Shown here: positions 7,208 to 16,591 of the stretch, one piece after another
Numbering within the stretch: position 1 is the first letter of the stretch
Layout: every line of letters begins with the position of its first letter
Assembly: GCA_934085675.1 (NCBI GenBank)
Contig: CAKOHH010000010.1
Coordinates: 1 to 45,849, forward strand
Length of the DNA: 45,849 nt
Direction: 5' to 3'
Origin: an uncultured Bacilli bacterium
Lineage (GTDB): Bacteria; Bacillota_I; Bacilli_A; RF39; UBA660
The notes under the pieces: model-generated
Seen by the model: the letters and a program-made list of their open reading frames with translations, nothing else
Told to the model about the DNA's origin: nothing
The model's database searches: none
Position numbers and translations under genes: made by a program

Positions 7208-8779
7208 TCATAAGTGATAATATTTCATTGTTTGTTCATACTCTTTATCAATCATTTCCTCAAAACCTCCGCCTAATTTTATGTTAGTTCCAAAAAACAA
7301 ACTATCGTAAACTAAATTACCTTTAAAAGGAATAATTGATGTTGTAACCGTATAAGGTAGTTCATCATAAGGAATAATTTCATCAATATTAACGTTTAAG
7401 CCCTTTATCATGTAAACTTTTTCTTCAGTTAATAAAGCCGTATATTCTTCTTCATAACGACAAATAATAAACATTTTTCTAATACCTTTTTTAAATTCAC
7501 TGGTTAAACTTAACTCTTCCTTATTAAATTTATAAGGATTAGCTAGACAAAATTCTGTCGTTATAAATTCCTTATTCTCCCAATATTTATTTATAACATC
7601 TTCCATTTCAGCTGGATTAACGGCTTTTTGCTTATAAAGTTTAAGATGAGGATTTATCTTATATTTTTCGTTCGTAAATTCTAATAAAGCAAAATATATT
7701 TTATAAAATAAGTCAACATCATTTTTAGGTAAACAGGCATTGGTTTGTTCAACATATCTTTCTTCTTTTTTCATTCTATTTTTTAGTTCTCGTACTTTAA
7801 TCTGTTTAGCTTCATTAGGGGTACATCCATTTAAAGCCCCAGATGGCATCTCGTCCATCGCATCATCTAAGGTTTTAAAAAATTTAGTTAAATCTATATT
7901 GTTTAAAGCAGGAACACTTTTTATAAGTTCTTTTAAAGAGTCTCTTTCAAGATTAAGCATAGCATAATCCCTAATTGGCTTAATGACTGATGGCCAATAA
8001 AAAGGTAAGTCATATAATTCTTTTAAAAATTTTTTTATTTTAGGATTATAAATATCAAAATCATTATAAAACATTGTTTTAAATTTTTTTGAGTCAATAT
8101 TTATATTACTAGCAAGGCCTTGTTTTTTTCTTTGTTCATCTAAGTCATCTGCAATATCAAAAAAATCATTAAAGATGGCAACAGGCATTGGTTCTTTTAA
8201 GTCTTCGATATCTTGTAAACGAATAAAAACATAATAATTAAATAATTTATTATTTACCATATGTTGCCATAATAATTCTTCTTTTACTCCTGTGACAACC
8301 GAGCCAATTTGACATACAGTTGTTAAAAGAGCTGAGCCTTGCATTTTACAATAACTTACTAAAAATTCATTGATATCGTCTATTTTCTTTTGGTCAGGCC
8401 ACTTAACATTTTTTAAAGCTTCCCTTACTTTATCTACTATTTCTTCAGGAATACTAATATCATCATCAAAAGAACGATAAAGCAAAAATTTATCTCTTAG
8501 AATATTCCTTTCCCAATTATATTTATCAGAAAATAACATTTGTTTTGTTGAATCATCATGATGATTTACCATATAATCTAATGTCATTTTTAAAAATTTT
8601 AGTTCTCTTGTTGTACAAATATCAATGATGTTATAAGAATCCTCATAAACTTTATAAATGGCTTCTAACATTTTCGTCTTTGTTATCTTATCATATTCCT
8701 TAAAATCTTCTACGATTCTCGTATATTGTTCATAAACATATTCTTTTCCAAAATCTTTTATTGCTTCTAACATTTTCAT
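7208..8779 (-). CDS. Protein of unknown function, 523 residues
   Basis: A long acidic, mostly helical soluble protein without signal peptide or membrane segments. I do not recognise a named family. Visible features are a central charged region (DDLDEQRKKQGLASN, about residue 225), a segment KQIKVRELKNRMKKEERYVEQ (about 328-348), and a C-terminal beta-rich part with YTALLTEEKVYMIKGLNV and GTNIKLGGGFEEMIDKEY. No nucleotide-binding or protease motif is apparent. It is monocistronic, with its own terminator at 7101. Directly after its TGA a second frame stays open for about 18 codons (KVSLEQKLKKRLNN), which could be a short C-terminal extension lost through a frameshift. Confidence 0.75.
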   Translation of the reverse strand: MKMLEAIKDFGKEYVYEQYTRIVEDFKEYDKITKTKMLEAIYKVYEDSYNIIDICTTRELKFLKMTLDYMVNHHDDSTKQMLFSDKYNWERNILRDKFLLYRSFDDDISIPEEIVDKVREALKNVKWPDQKKIDDINEFLVSYCKMQGSALLTTVCQIGSVVTGVKEELLWQHMVNNKLFNYYVFIRLQDIEDLKEPMPVAIFNDFFDIADDLDEQRKKQGLASNINIDSKKFKTMFYNDFDIYNPKIKKFLKELYDLPFYWPSVIKPIRDYAMLNLERDSLKELIKSVPALNNIDLTKFFKTLDDAMDEMPSGALNGCTPNEAKQIKVRELKNRMKKEERYVEQTNACLPKNDVDLFYKIYFALLEFTNEKYKINPHLKLYKQKAVNPAEMEDVINKYWENKEFITTEFCLANPYKFNKEELSLTSEFKKGIRKMFIICRYEEEYTALLTEEKVYMIKGLNVNIDEIIPYDELPYTVTTSIIPFKGNLVYDSLFFGTNIKLGGGFEEMIDKEYEQTMKYYHL

Positions 8780-8833
8780 AAACGACCATTCCTATCTGCA
8801 AAAGCTACTTTAAAGTATTGCTTTGTTAACTTT

Positions 8834-8886
8834 ATTTTACACTATTAAATCAATTATGAAAATATTAATTTTTATTAAGTGTAAAA
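8834..8886 (-). promoter_or_regulatory. Candidate operator/promoter of the 523-residue gene
   Basis: A perfect 9-bp inverted repeat, TTTTACACT (8835-8843) and AGTGTAAAA (8878-8886), has its gene-proximal arm overlapping a candidate -10 (TAAAAT, 8839-8834). A weak -35 (TTTTCA) lies 17 bp upstream. The layout suggests a repressor site, but the promoter match is modest. Confidence 0.35.
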
Positions 8887-8962
8887 CTGGGGGCATTGAA
8901 GCGTCTTGGAATATTTAGTTTTAGTAAAAATCACACAAACATACTTTGCATAAGTCCTTTTT

Positions 8963-9346
8963 TTAGTTCTTGTAGTTGGTATAGTTTTTTACTTCTAATT
9001 CAATTTTATTATTAAGCATCTTAAAAACATTAGAATAATCATTTTGTTTTTCTATAGTTGGAAGTCTTATTTCTATTTCGCATAAATTAGAAAAATTTAA
9101 AGTGTTTCTTACACCACCTTCAAATTTTGATATAGTTTCTTTCCTAAAGTATTTAGAATCAAACCACTCTAACAAATATTGATTATTTTGTGATGTAGTA
9201 AAACATTCGTACAATGGACTAACAACACTAACTTTATTATTTGCCTTCAATGCTAATGATCCAACATTTAACCTTGAAGGATTATATCCAAATACACCTT
9301 TTTCAATTTTAAGTAAAAATGCTTTTTTATTGGTTCGACTTAACAA
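8963..9346 (-). pseudogene. Type I restriction specificity subunit (hsdS) fragment
   Basis: About 127 codons match the second half of one HsdS target-recognition domain: GVFGYNPSRLNVGSLAL...VVSPLYECF, then LLEWFDSKYF..., EGGVRNTLNFSNLCEIEIRLP and IEKQNDYSNVFKMLNNKIE, the family's conserved end-of-TRD and coiled-coil spacer. A full HsdS has two TRDs and about 400 residues. Here an in-frame stop lies a few codons upstream and only TTG is available as a start. No hsdM or hsdR is present. It is best read as a relic or a silent recombination partner of an hsdS elsewhere. Confidence 0.75.
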
Positions 9347-9433
9347 AAATACATAGGATTCTTTTAAAAATTATAAAAAGGAAATTTTACTTGCCCCTTA
9401 TACACTATTTTCGTTAGAAATTGGGTACAATAA

Positions 9434-9475
9434 TTTTATAGCATATTTTGAGCATACGAAAAATATGCTATAAAA
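9434..9475. repeat. Perfect 16-bp inverted repeat near the hsdS fragment
   Basis: TTTTATAGCATATTTT (9434-9449) and its exact reverse complement (9460-9475) are separated by 10 nt. Part of the arm (TATGCTATAAAATGCTATA) is repeated again just downstream. No T-run follows a GC stem, so it does not look like an ordinary terminator. Its place next to an hsdS fragment is compatible with a recombinase site for specificity-gene shuffling. Confidence 0.5.
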
Positions 9476-9560
9476 TGCTATACATTATATCACGAAAATT
9501 GGTAAACTATGGATTTGAATTAAAAAAAGAGAAAGCACATTCTCCTATTACATAATCAAA

Positions 9561-9599
9561 AATAAAAAAAATAGGGTTCTACCGCTAGATAGTACCCTT
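9561..9599 (-). terminator. Intrinsic terminator of the Abi_2 gene
   Basis: On the minus strand AGGGT...ACCCT (with an inner CTA/TAG pairing) is followed by TATTTTTTTT, about 60 nt beyond the stop at 9660. Confidence 0.7.
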
Positions 9600-9659
9600 A
9601 CAAAAATGTATTACCATTTTTTCCTTGCATAAACATAATACCTCACAACAATAATCATG

Positions 9660-10679
9660 TCAAACTTTTTTTTCAATATCACTGCTATAATATTTTTTTA
9701 TTATTTTATAAAAATATGTATATACTGATTTCAATAGTCCATTATTATTATAATACTCTTTATGATAAATTATTCTCCCAAAAAATAATTCATTAATGTC
9801 TTCTGTTACATTTTTCTTGATACCCATGCTAGTAACTATTTCATTAAACATGTATAACGCATAAGTCATTTGCCTTATTCTAGAATTACTCAATTTATTG
9901 TTTCTTGTTTCTTTGCCTACTTCACATTCTCTTAAATAATTAATAATTAATGTATCTGCTCGATGTAGATTATCTTTTTTATCTAGTTCTGATAAAACAC
10001 AAGAATTATGAGCAACTGCATTTCTAAGTTTAACAACTTCTCTTAAGATAAATATGTTTTTTAATTCATTTTCTAAGTTATATTCTTTAGAAAAAAATTC
10101 ATAAAAATTTACTAATTCACCAAATGTAATTATTTCAAGAAATTCCCATACAGGAATGTTTTCTAGTTGTTGATTCTTGTCCATATCGTATTTAGAAAAA
10201 ATTTTGTTATAATATTCACTTCCTACCTTTTTAAAAATACTATTATGCACTTTTTTAGGAAACCTTTCATTATTGAAATCTTTTTCTAAATACATATTAA
10301 CAACTTTATAACCATTTTCTTCTTCTATATTTTCAATTATATTTAATATTCTTATTTTTAAATAATGCTCAATGTCAATAATTATTTTAAAGAATAATAG
10401 TCTAACTCTATAATCTATAATAGCCATATCTTTAAGATAAGCAAAATCTAAATCTTGATATAACCCTTCGTATTCACCTGCGGGTGATGGATATTTTAAA
10501 AAATTATTTTTATATGATGTTAAGTTATAATAGTTATTGTTATTTCTTAAATACTCTTCTGCGTCCTTTTCGCTAATTTTTTCAAACTTAATATTTTTGC
10601 TTTTTAAATACGGAACTAGTTCATCAATTCTCATCATAGGTTTCAATTCTGATATTTTTTCGTCTGTTTCAGTCATCAT
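9660..10679 (-). CDS. Abi_2 (AbiD/AbiF-like) abortive infection protein, HEPN fold
   Basis: This 339-residue protein has the Abi_2 pattern: an N-terminal segment with LRNNNNYYNLTSYKNNFL (about 44-61), then DYRVRLLFFKIIIDIEHYLKIRI (89-111), PVWEFLEIITFGELVNFYEFF (176-196) and LRNAVAHNSCVLSELD (218-233). The R219-x4-H224 motif is the HEPN ribonuclease signature. This supports a phage-triggered or toxin-type RNase that halts growth, as in lactococcal AbiD1/AbiF. It is solitary, with GGGAGTGAT before ATG-ATG and its own terminator. It sits beside the hsdS relic, making a small defence patch. Confidence 0.85.
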   Translation of the reverse strand: MMTETDEKISELKPMMRIDELVPYLKSKNIKFEKISEKDAEEYLRNNNNYYNLTSYKNNFLKYPSPAGEYEGLYQDLDFAYLKDMAIIDYRVRLLFFKIIIDIEHYLKIRILNIIENIEEENGYKVVNMYLEKDFNNERFPKKVHNSIFKKVGSEYYNKIFSKYDMDKNQQLENIPVWEFLEIITFGELVNFYEFFSKEYNLENELKNIFILREVVKLRNAVAHNSCVLSELDKKDNLHRADTLIINYLRECEVGKETRNNKLSNSRIRQMTYALYMFNEIVTSMGIKKNVTEDINELFFGRIIYHKEYYNNNGLLKSVYTYFYKIIKKYYSSDIEKKV

Positions 10680-10794
10680 ATCACTCCCTTACGGCTATAA
10701 ACATAGTATCAAATTTATAACAAAAAGTCTTTCGCTGTGTTTAAAAAAATTATAATATACGCCAAAAGGAATTGAATAATCTATCATTACACAC

Positions 10795-10826
10795 AAAAAG
10801 ACGAAACTAATCCTTTTGTTCCGTCT
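10795..10826 (-). terminator. Intrinsic terminator of tilS-ftsH
   Basis: On the minus strand AGACGGAAC and GTTTCGTCT pair (one internal mismatch) around the ftsH stop codon and are followed by a T-run. Confidence 0.6.
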
Positions 10827-12801
10827 CTTGTTCTTTTTCCTTGATTTTTTCTTCAAGTTCTTCTTTACTCATTTTTGAATAACCTTTGATTTTTAATGAT
10901 TTGGCTTCTTCACGTAATTTTGTTAAAGTAGGTTCATCACTGATATCAAATTCTTCATCTTCGATTTTACCTGTTCTAACTAATTCGTCAATTTGTTCTT
11001 TGGTAATCGTTTCTTTTTCAATTAAGGTATGAGAAAGAAGCATTACTAAGTCTTTATTTTCTTCGAGAATTTTCTTCGCATTATCATAACATTTGGTAAT
11101 GATTTTTTGAACTTCTTTATCAATTTCTAAAGCCACTTGATCAGAGTAGTTCTTTGTTTTGTTATAATCTCTACCTAAGAAAACATTTTCACTTGTGTTT
11201 TGTTCATAACGAATTGGGCCTAAATCGCTCATACCATATTCGGTAACCATACTACGAGCAAGATTCGTTGAACGTTTAAAGTCATCGCTAGCTCCTGTTG
11301 TGACATCCCCTAAGAATAATTCTTCGGCAGCACGACCACCTAAACTACTTGTAATCATGGCAATCATTTCATTTTTCGTATATCTTGTAATATTATCTTC
11401 TTTTGGTGTATAAGCGGTATAACCACCAGCCATACCACGTGGTACAATAGTGATTTTTTGAACTTCCATGGCATCTTTTAATTTTAAACCTAATACAGCA
11501 TGACCTGATTCATGAACTGCGGTTAACCATTTAATGTCATCACTTACTTTACGGCTTGTTTTAGCAGGACCCATTAATACACGGTCGGTTGCTTCATCAA
11601 TATCTTTTAAAGTAATCGCATCTTCATTTTTACGTACGGCAAGTAAAGCAGCCTCATTCATTAGGTTCTCTAAGTCAGCACCAGAAAAACCTGATGTTCT
11701 TTGAGAAATACTCTTTAAGTTAACAGAAGGCGCTAAGATTTTATTTTGAGCATGTACTTTTAATATTGCTTCACGTTCTTCTGTATCAGGAAGGTTTACT
11801 GTAACCTGTCTATCGAAACGTCCTGGTCTTAATAAAGCAGGGTCCAAAACGTCTGGTCTATTAGTTGCGGCAATGATAATGATACCTTCATTAGCACCAA
11901 AACCATCCATTTCGGTAAGTAATTGGTTTAAAGTTTGTTCTCTTTCATCATGTCCACCACCGATACCAGAACCTCTTTGACGTCCTACGGCATCGATTTC
12001 ATCAATAAAGATTAGACATGGAGCATTTCTTTTGGCTTCTTTAAACATATCACGAACACGGCTTGCTCCAACACCAACAAATAATTCAACGAAATCAGAA
12101 CCACTTATAAAGTAAAATGGTACATTAGCCTCTCCAGCTACGGCTTTAGCAAGTAAAGTTTTACCAGTTCCTGGAGGACCTACAAGTAAAACACCTTTAG
12201 GAATACGAGCTCCTAATTTTTGGAATTTTTTAGGATTTTTTAAGAAGTCAATAAGTTCGGCTACTTCTTCTTTTTCTTCTTTTAAGCCCGCTACGTCTTT
12301 GAAACGAACTTTACCACCATCAGATGATAATTTAGCGCGACTCTTACCAAAATCCATACTTCCTTTATTACTATTAGCCATTTTAATAAAGATAAAGTAA
12401 GAAGCACCAACTAAAACAACTAAAGGAACCACATTTACTAAAATGTAAATCCATGAAATAGAGCCTGGATCAGGATTTGTTTCATACACTTTTAAATTGT
12501 TTGCTTCAGCATACTTTGTAATATTTTCTACTTCTGCTTCAACAACAGTTGCTTTAAATTTTTCATTATCTTTATATTCACTTAATTTACCTTCTACATA
12601 GTAAACACTTTCTTCACTACTAGGAGTAATCGTAATTTCAGTGACATTTTTATTACCCATTTCCTTAATTAATTCACCTGTTGTAATATCGTGCGTTAAG
12701 GTGCCACCTAAGTTTAAGAAACTTAATACGGCAAAAATAACAACCACTAAAATAAGATAAGGAAATAAATTTTTTATTGTATTTTGATTATTTCTTTTCA
12801 T
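10807..12801 (-). CDS. ftsH: ATP-dependent zinc metalloprotease FtsH with Rho_N-like tail
   Basis: This 664-residue membrane protease has two transmembrane helices (about 11-32 and 117-139) flanking an extracytoplasmic domain. The AAA+ domain has Walker A GPPGTGKT (208-215), Walker B LIFIDEID (263-270) and the SRH region RPGRFDR (325-331); the zinc site is HESGH (430-434). It degrades membrane and regulatory proteins. After the peptidase domain, residues 629-656 (LREEAKSLKIKGYSKMSKEE...) match the Rho_N/SAP-like helix-loop-helix pattern, which is not usual for FtsH. Its ATG overlaps the tilS stop (TAATG), so the two are co-translated, as is common in Firmicutes. Confidence 0.97.
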   Translation of the reverse strand: MKRNNQNTIKNLFPYLILVVVIFAVLSFLNLGGTLTHDITTGELIKEMGNKNVTEITITPSSEESVYYVEGKLSEYKDNEKFKATVVEAEVENITKYAEANNLKVYETNPDPGSISWIYILVNVVPLVVLVGASYFIFIKMANSNKGSMDFGKSRAKLSSDGGKVRFKDVAGLKEEKEEVAELIDFLKNPKKFQKLGARIPKGVLLVGPPGTGKTLLAKAVAGEANVPFYFISGSDFVELFVGVGASRVRDMFKEAKRNAPCLIFIDEIDAVGRQRGSGIGGGHDEREQTLNQLLTEMDGFGANEGIIIIAATNRPDVLDPALLRPGRFDRQVTVNLPDTEEREAILKVHAQNKILAPSVNLKSISQRTSGFSGADLENLMNEAALLAVRKNEDAITLKDIDEATDRVLMGPAKTSRKVSDDIKWLTAVHESGHAVLGLKLKDAMEVQKITIVPRGMAGGYTAYTPKEDNITRYTKNEMIAMITSSLGGRAAEELFLGDVTTGASDDFKRSTNLARSMVTEYGMSDLGPIRYEQNTSENVFLGRDYNKTKNYSDQVALEIDKEVQKIITKCYDNAKKILEENKDLVMLLSHTLIEKETITKEQIDELVRTGKIEDEEFDISDEPTLTKLREEAKSLKIKGYSKMSKEELEEKIKEKEQETEQKD

Positions 12802-14126
12802 TATTTTTCTTCCTCTTTCTTTTTATACTTGTATATTATATCATAACTTTTACCTTTGTCGATGTCATATTTAGATTTTTTTATTCCTAAAATCCACAGA
12901 ACTTTACCACGACTATCTACCATAATAGGTACTTTGTCTTTTTCTTCTTTCGTTAGTTTATTATCAATTAAAATGTCATTTACTTTCCGTGTACCATTTA
13001 AATTTTTAACTTCCATTTTCATACCATTTTCCCTACTTTTAATAAATAAAGGTAAGGTAATTTCCTTAGAATTTAAATGAATTTCAAAATTACTTTTTTC
13101 GGTATATTCTTTTGTTTTCTCGACAACACTTTTATCATCTAATACTAAATAATCTTCTAAAGAGTAACAAAATGGTTTTATGGTTTCTTTCTTTTTCAAA
13201 AAAGCATAACCTTCATTTTTGATAAATAAATAATCCATAGGAAATTCATAATAAGCATTTTCTTTTTTTCCTAACAATAGATTCATAAAAATATTAAGAT
13301 GTTTCTTCGTTAATTTAGTAATGTTTTCTTGATAAATTTGATATAAATAATCTTCACAAAAAGCATTTTGCATCGCTTTAGAATAATTTTTAAAACGTAG
13401 AATATCTATTTTATTATTTACCAAAACATCTTTTTTAACCTTACCTATTTCTTCATCAATAAGATTTGTTTTCTCTTGTAAAAGTTCACTAAAACTTAAA
13501 AATTTTTGATAATAATAAGGATTTTCTCTTTCAAGTAAAGGTAAAATTTCATGTCGTATACGATTTCTAATGTAATCATTACTATCATTTGATTTATCAT
13601 GAACAAAAGGAATATTTTGTTTTTTTAAATAACTATATATTTCTTTTTTATTTCTTGTTAAAAGAGGTCTTAAAAGAGTAACATCTTCATAAAAAGACAC
13701 TTGTTTAATACCAGCATATCCTTTTAAGGAACTTCCTCTTAAAAGACGCATTAAAATCGTTTCTGTTAAATCATCCGCGTGATGCGCTGTTAATAAGATA
13801 TTGGCATGATATTCATGACAGACTTCTAAGAATTTTTTATATCTAATTTGCCTTGCTTCACTTTCCGTAAATTTACCTTTTTCATAAGAATCTATTTCAT
13901 AATAAACAAGAGGAATATTTAATTTTTGTAAATAATTTTTTACAAAAGCATATTCTTCTTCGCATTCCTTTCTTGTTTTATGATTAATATGAACACAGAT
14001 AACATTTTTATGTAAAGAATAAAGTAAATTTAAAAGGCACATGGAATCTGGCCCTCCTGATAAAGCAAGGACACAAGGGGTATCTCCTATGATATATTTT
14101 TCAATAAATTTTTTTTCTTCTTCCAT
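12801..14126 (-). CDS. tilS: tRNA(Ile)-lysidine synthase TilS
   Basis: This 441-residue enzyme converts cytidine-34 of tRNA-Ile(CAU) to lysidine using ATP and lysine, so that the tRNA reads AUA and is charged with isoleucine. The PP-loop ALSGGPDSMCLL (residues 21-32) is followed by the N-type ATPase region with LLTAHHADDLTETILMRLLRGS and the HDKSNDSNDYIRNRIRHEILPLL block, then the TilS C-terminal domains. The gene is essential, and it matters in a genome this AT-rich, where AUA is common. ATG follows AAGGAGAATT. It is immediately upstream of ftsH. Confidence 0.95.
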   Translation of the reverse strand: MEEEKKFIEKYIIGDTPCVLALSGGPDSMCLLNLLYSLHKNVICVHINHKTRKECEEEYAFVKNYLQKLNIPLVYYEIDSYEKGKFTESEARQIRYKKFLEVCHEYHANILLTAHHADDLTETILMRLLRGSSLKGYAGIKQVSFYEDVTLLRPLLTRNKKEIYSYLKKQNIPFVHDKSNDSNDYIRNRIRHEILPLLERENPYYYQKFLSFSELLQEKTNLIDEEIGKVKKDVLVNNKIDILRFKNYSKAMQNAFCEDYLYQIYQENITKLTKKHLNIFMNLLLGKKENAYYEFPMDYLFIKNEGYAFLKKKETIKPFCYSLEDYLVLDDKSVVEKTKEYTEKSNFEIHLNSKEITLPLFIKSRENGMKMEVKNLNGTRKVNDILIDNKLTKEEKDKVPIMVDSRGKVLWILGIKKSKYDIDKGKSYDIIYKYKKKEEEK

Positions 14127-14149
14127 AATTCTCCTTAAGAAACATTATT

Positions 14150-14178
14150 ATTGTACTTTATTTATATGCTTTTTGCAA
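14150..14178 (-). promoter_or_regulatory. Promoter of tilS-ftsH
   Basis: TTGCAA (14178-14173), a 17-bp spacer and TACAAT (14155-14150) lie 24 nt before the tilS start. Confidence 0.65.
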
Positions 14179-14193
14179 CTCATTTTAGCACTC

Positions 14194-15048
14194 TTATATT
14201 CCAAGTGTTAATTTATTGATTTCACGATTGGCATTTTTTTGTTCATAGGCACTAGTAACAACAATGAAAACTTCTTTATCTATTTCCTTTAAAACTTCTT
14301 TTACTTTATGATAAGAAAGATTAGGAAGTGAACACATTAAAAGTTCTTTTTCTTTTTTGGTAAAAGCACCAGCACTATTAATCAAAGTAACATCATAGCC
14401 ACAAGAAAACAAATATTTTTTTATATCATTTATTTTTTTACTGCTAATATAAAGAACTTTATTTTTATTAATACCTAAAGTTAAATTATTAGAGTAATAA
14501 CTCATAAAGTAAAGAGAAATCAAAGAGTAAATAAGTTTGGTAAAGCCAAATGTAAAGCCACCTAATAAAACAACAAAACCATCAACAATTAAAATGGATT
14601 TCCCCATAGGCATATGAAAATATTTTTCCATTATTTGATTTAATATATCGGTACCACCTGTCGTGTAGTTATTTTGAAAAATAAGACCGTAACCATAACC
14701 ACTTAAAACACCGCCTATTATGGCGATTAATAAAGGATCAATCGTAATAATAAGATATTTTGAGATATTTTTGGTTAAATAAACAGCTATAGGAAACAAC
14801 AAAGAACCCACTAAAGTATTCTTTGTTTTTTCTTTTCCTAGAAGAAAATAACTTAAAATAAGTAATAAAGCATTACATAAAATCATAAAAAGACTTTCAT
14901 TAAGAGGAATAAAATGTCTTATGATAATACTTAAACCACTTACACCACCAGTAACAAAATCATAAGGGGATAGAAAAAGATTGAATGCAAAAGATACCAA
15001 AAATATACCTATAACAATATCACTATATCTTTTTAATTTAGTTTTCAT
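14194..15048 (-). CDS. YitT-family membrane protein (DUF161 + DUF2179)
   Basis: This 284-residue protein has five to six membrane helices in two short repeats. It shows the family signatures FLSPYDFVTGGVSGLSII (about 25-42) and GYGLIFQNNYTTGGTDILNQI (about 119-139), and ends with the cytosolic DUF2179 domain (VLYISSKKINDIKKYL...GAFTKKEKELLMCSL...VTSAYE). Function is not established; a transporter or sensor role is assumed. Its ATG overlaps the prfB stop by 11 nt, so it is probably co-transcribed with prfB. Confidence 0.9.
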   Translation of the reverse strand: MKTKLKRYSDIVIGIFLVSFAFNLFLSPYDFVTGGVSGLSIIIRHFIPLNESLFMILCNALLLILSYFLLGKEKTKNTLVGSLLFPIAVYLTKNISKYLIITIDPLLIAIIGGVLSGYGYGLIFQNNYTTGGTDILNQIMEKYFHMPMGKSILIVDGFVVLLGGFTFGFTKLIYSLISLYFMSYYSNNLTLGINKNKVLYISSKKINDIKKYLFSCGYDVTLINSAGAFTKKEKELLMCSLPNLSYHKVKEVLKEIDKEVFIVVTSAYEQKNANREINKLTLGI

Positions 15049-16124
15049 TTTGGCTCCTCAATAAAGATTCTAAAATAGGTAAAATATCCCCATTTAACAC
15101 TTTGTCAACATTACTTGTTTCATAGCCACTTCGTAAATCTTTAATTAATTTATAAGGCTCTAAAACATAGTTTCTAATTTGACTTCCAAAATCAATAGCA
15201 GAAATAGTTCCCTTCAAGTTATTCTTTTCTTGTTCTAATCTTAATCTTTCTTTTTGATATAATTTACTTTTCAAAATTTTTAAAGCTTGTTCTTTATTTT
15301 TTAATTGGCTACGTTCATTTTGACACGTTACAACTGTCTTAGTAGGCAAATGGGTAATACGAACAGCTGAATTAGAAGTATTAACACTTTGTCCTCCCGC
15401 CCCACTTGAATGATAAACATCTATTTTTAAATCACTTTCTTTAATATCAATATCAATATCTTTGTTATATTCTGGAATAACGCTTACGGAAGCAAAAGAA
15501 GTGTGTCTCCGACCTCCCGAATCAAAAGGAGAAATACGGACAAGACGATGTACACCACTTTCATTTTTTAAGTAACCATAAGCATAGTCACCTGTTATTT
15601 TAATCGTAGCACTTTTAAGACCAGCTTCTTCTCCTTTTTGTTCTTCAATTACTTCATAATGGAAATTATTTTTTTCGCAAAACATTTCATACATACGGAG
15701 AAGCATAGAAGCCCAATCACAAGATTCGGTTCCCCCAGCTCCAGGATGAATTTCTAAGTAGCATGGTAAATCATCATATTCGCCACCTAAAAGAGTATCT
15801 ATCTCAAGTTCACTTACTTTTTCGGTCATTGATTCTAAATCAATACTAGAAAGTTCTTCATCTGTCATTAATTCGACTAACTCTAAAGTATCATTAACCT
15901 CTTCTTTGATAGTTTTAACAAGAGAAACTATTTTTTCTAGTCTAGCAATATTCTTATTTATTCCATTAGCGTGATTAATATCTTGCCAGAAATCTTCTTT
16001 TGCCGTTTCTTCTTTTAAAGCAACTATTGTTTTTTCTTTTTTCTCTAAGTCAAAGAGACCTCCCAATAGTATCTATTTTAGTCTGTAAACCAAGTAAACT
16101 ATCTTTGATTTCATTTCGATTCAT
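15038..16124 (-). CDS. prfB: Peptide chain release factor 2 with programmed +1 frameshift
   Basis: The gene starts at ATG 16124 (MNRNEIKDSLLGLQTKIDTI, preceded by AGAGGA) and meets an in-frame TGA at 16052-16050. The slippery context GGGAGG-TCT-CTT-TGA-C has the Shine-Dalgarno-like hexamer at the same distance from CTT as the E. coli site. A +1 shift resumes at GAC (16051) and continues for 337 codons. The downstream part has the RF2 tripeptide SPF (RISPFD), which reads UGA/UAA, and the GGQ hydrolysis motif (GAGGQSVN). Low RF2 favours the shift, giving autoregulation. An annotation starting at 16066 would miss the first 24 codons. Confidence 0.96.
16048..16066 (-). promoter_or_regulatory. RF2 autoregulatory frameshift site
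   Basis: On the minus strand GGGAGGTCTCTTTGAC contains the stimulatory SD-like hexamer, the CTT slip codon and the TGA stop followed by C. Frame analysis on both sides confirms that only a +1 shift joins the two reading frames. Confidence 0.95.
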
Positions 16125-16152
16125 AGCATTTCCTCTTTCTTTAGTTATTTTT

Positions 16153-16182
16153 AGTATATCACAACAAAAACTTTATTCGCAA
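16153..16182 (-). promoter_or_regulatory. Promoter of prfB-yitT
   Basis: TTGCGA (16182-16177), an 18-bp spacer and TATACT (16158-16153) lie 29 nt before the prfB start. Confidence 0.55.
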
Positions 16183-16295
16183 CTATGGATATTTTCTGAC
16201 GAATTCCAAATTTGGCGAACAAACTTTGAAATAAATATTTGTAGAACAATCATCTTTAAAACTTCAGTTCACAAATTTTCCAGATATCAAAACTA

Positions 16296-16420
16296 GATAC
16301 TAAACGTTAAAAATAAAGTTATTTTTATAAACTTTGATAAACGAAAAAGCCTTATTTTGTAAGACTTTAACTATTTATTAAATTATTACGAACTAATAGT
16401 AATATTTCCACCTGAAATCC
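16296..16420. repeat. Direct repeat flanking the AbiE island, left copy
   Basis: A 77-bp core (16296-16372, GATACTAAACGTTAAAAATA...GACTTTAACT) is repeated at 18629-18705 with only a few mismatches. Similarity resumes after a gap of about 13 bp (CGAACTRATARTAATATTTCC...CTGAAA) to about 16420. The two copies bracket the plus-strand toxin-antitoxin genes, which lie between minus-strand operons. The rest of 16125-16590 holds no convincing gene. Confidence 0.8.
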
Positions 16421-16591
16421 CGTCTATATGGCAGGATACTTTGTTTATAAGAACTTTGTGCCTGTTTGTATATGTATTAGGTACCCATTTTAAGTTAGGT
16501 TGTCGATAATGTCATTTGATTTTTAAATAGATGAGAAAAATAATTTTATTTTATCTGAATAAATTTTTTAATATTAATTAATATAAGAATA

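Noticed and set aside
16000..16296. 98-codon plus-strand frame opposite the prfB start
   Set aside because: Overlaps the RF2 frameshift region on the opposite strand, has no ribosome binding site, and its product is unlike any recognised protein.
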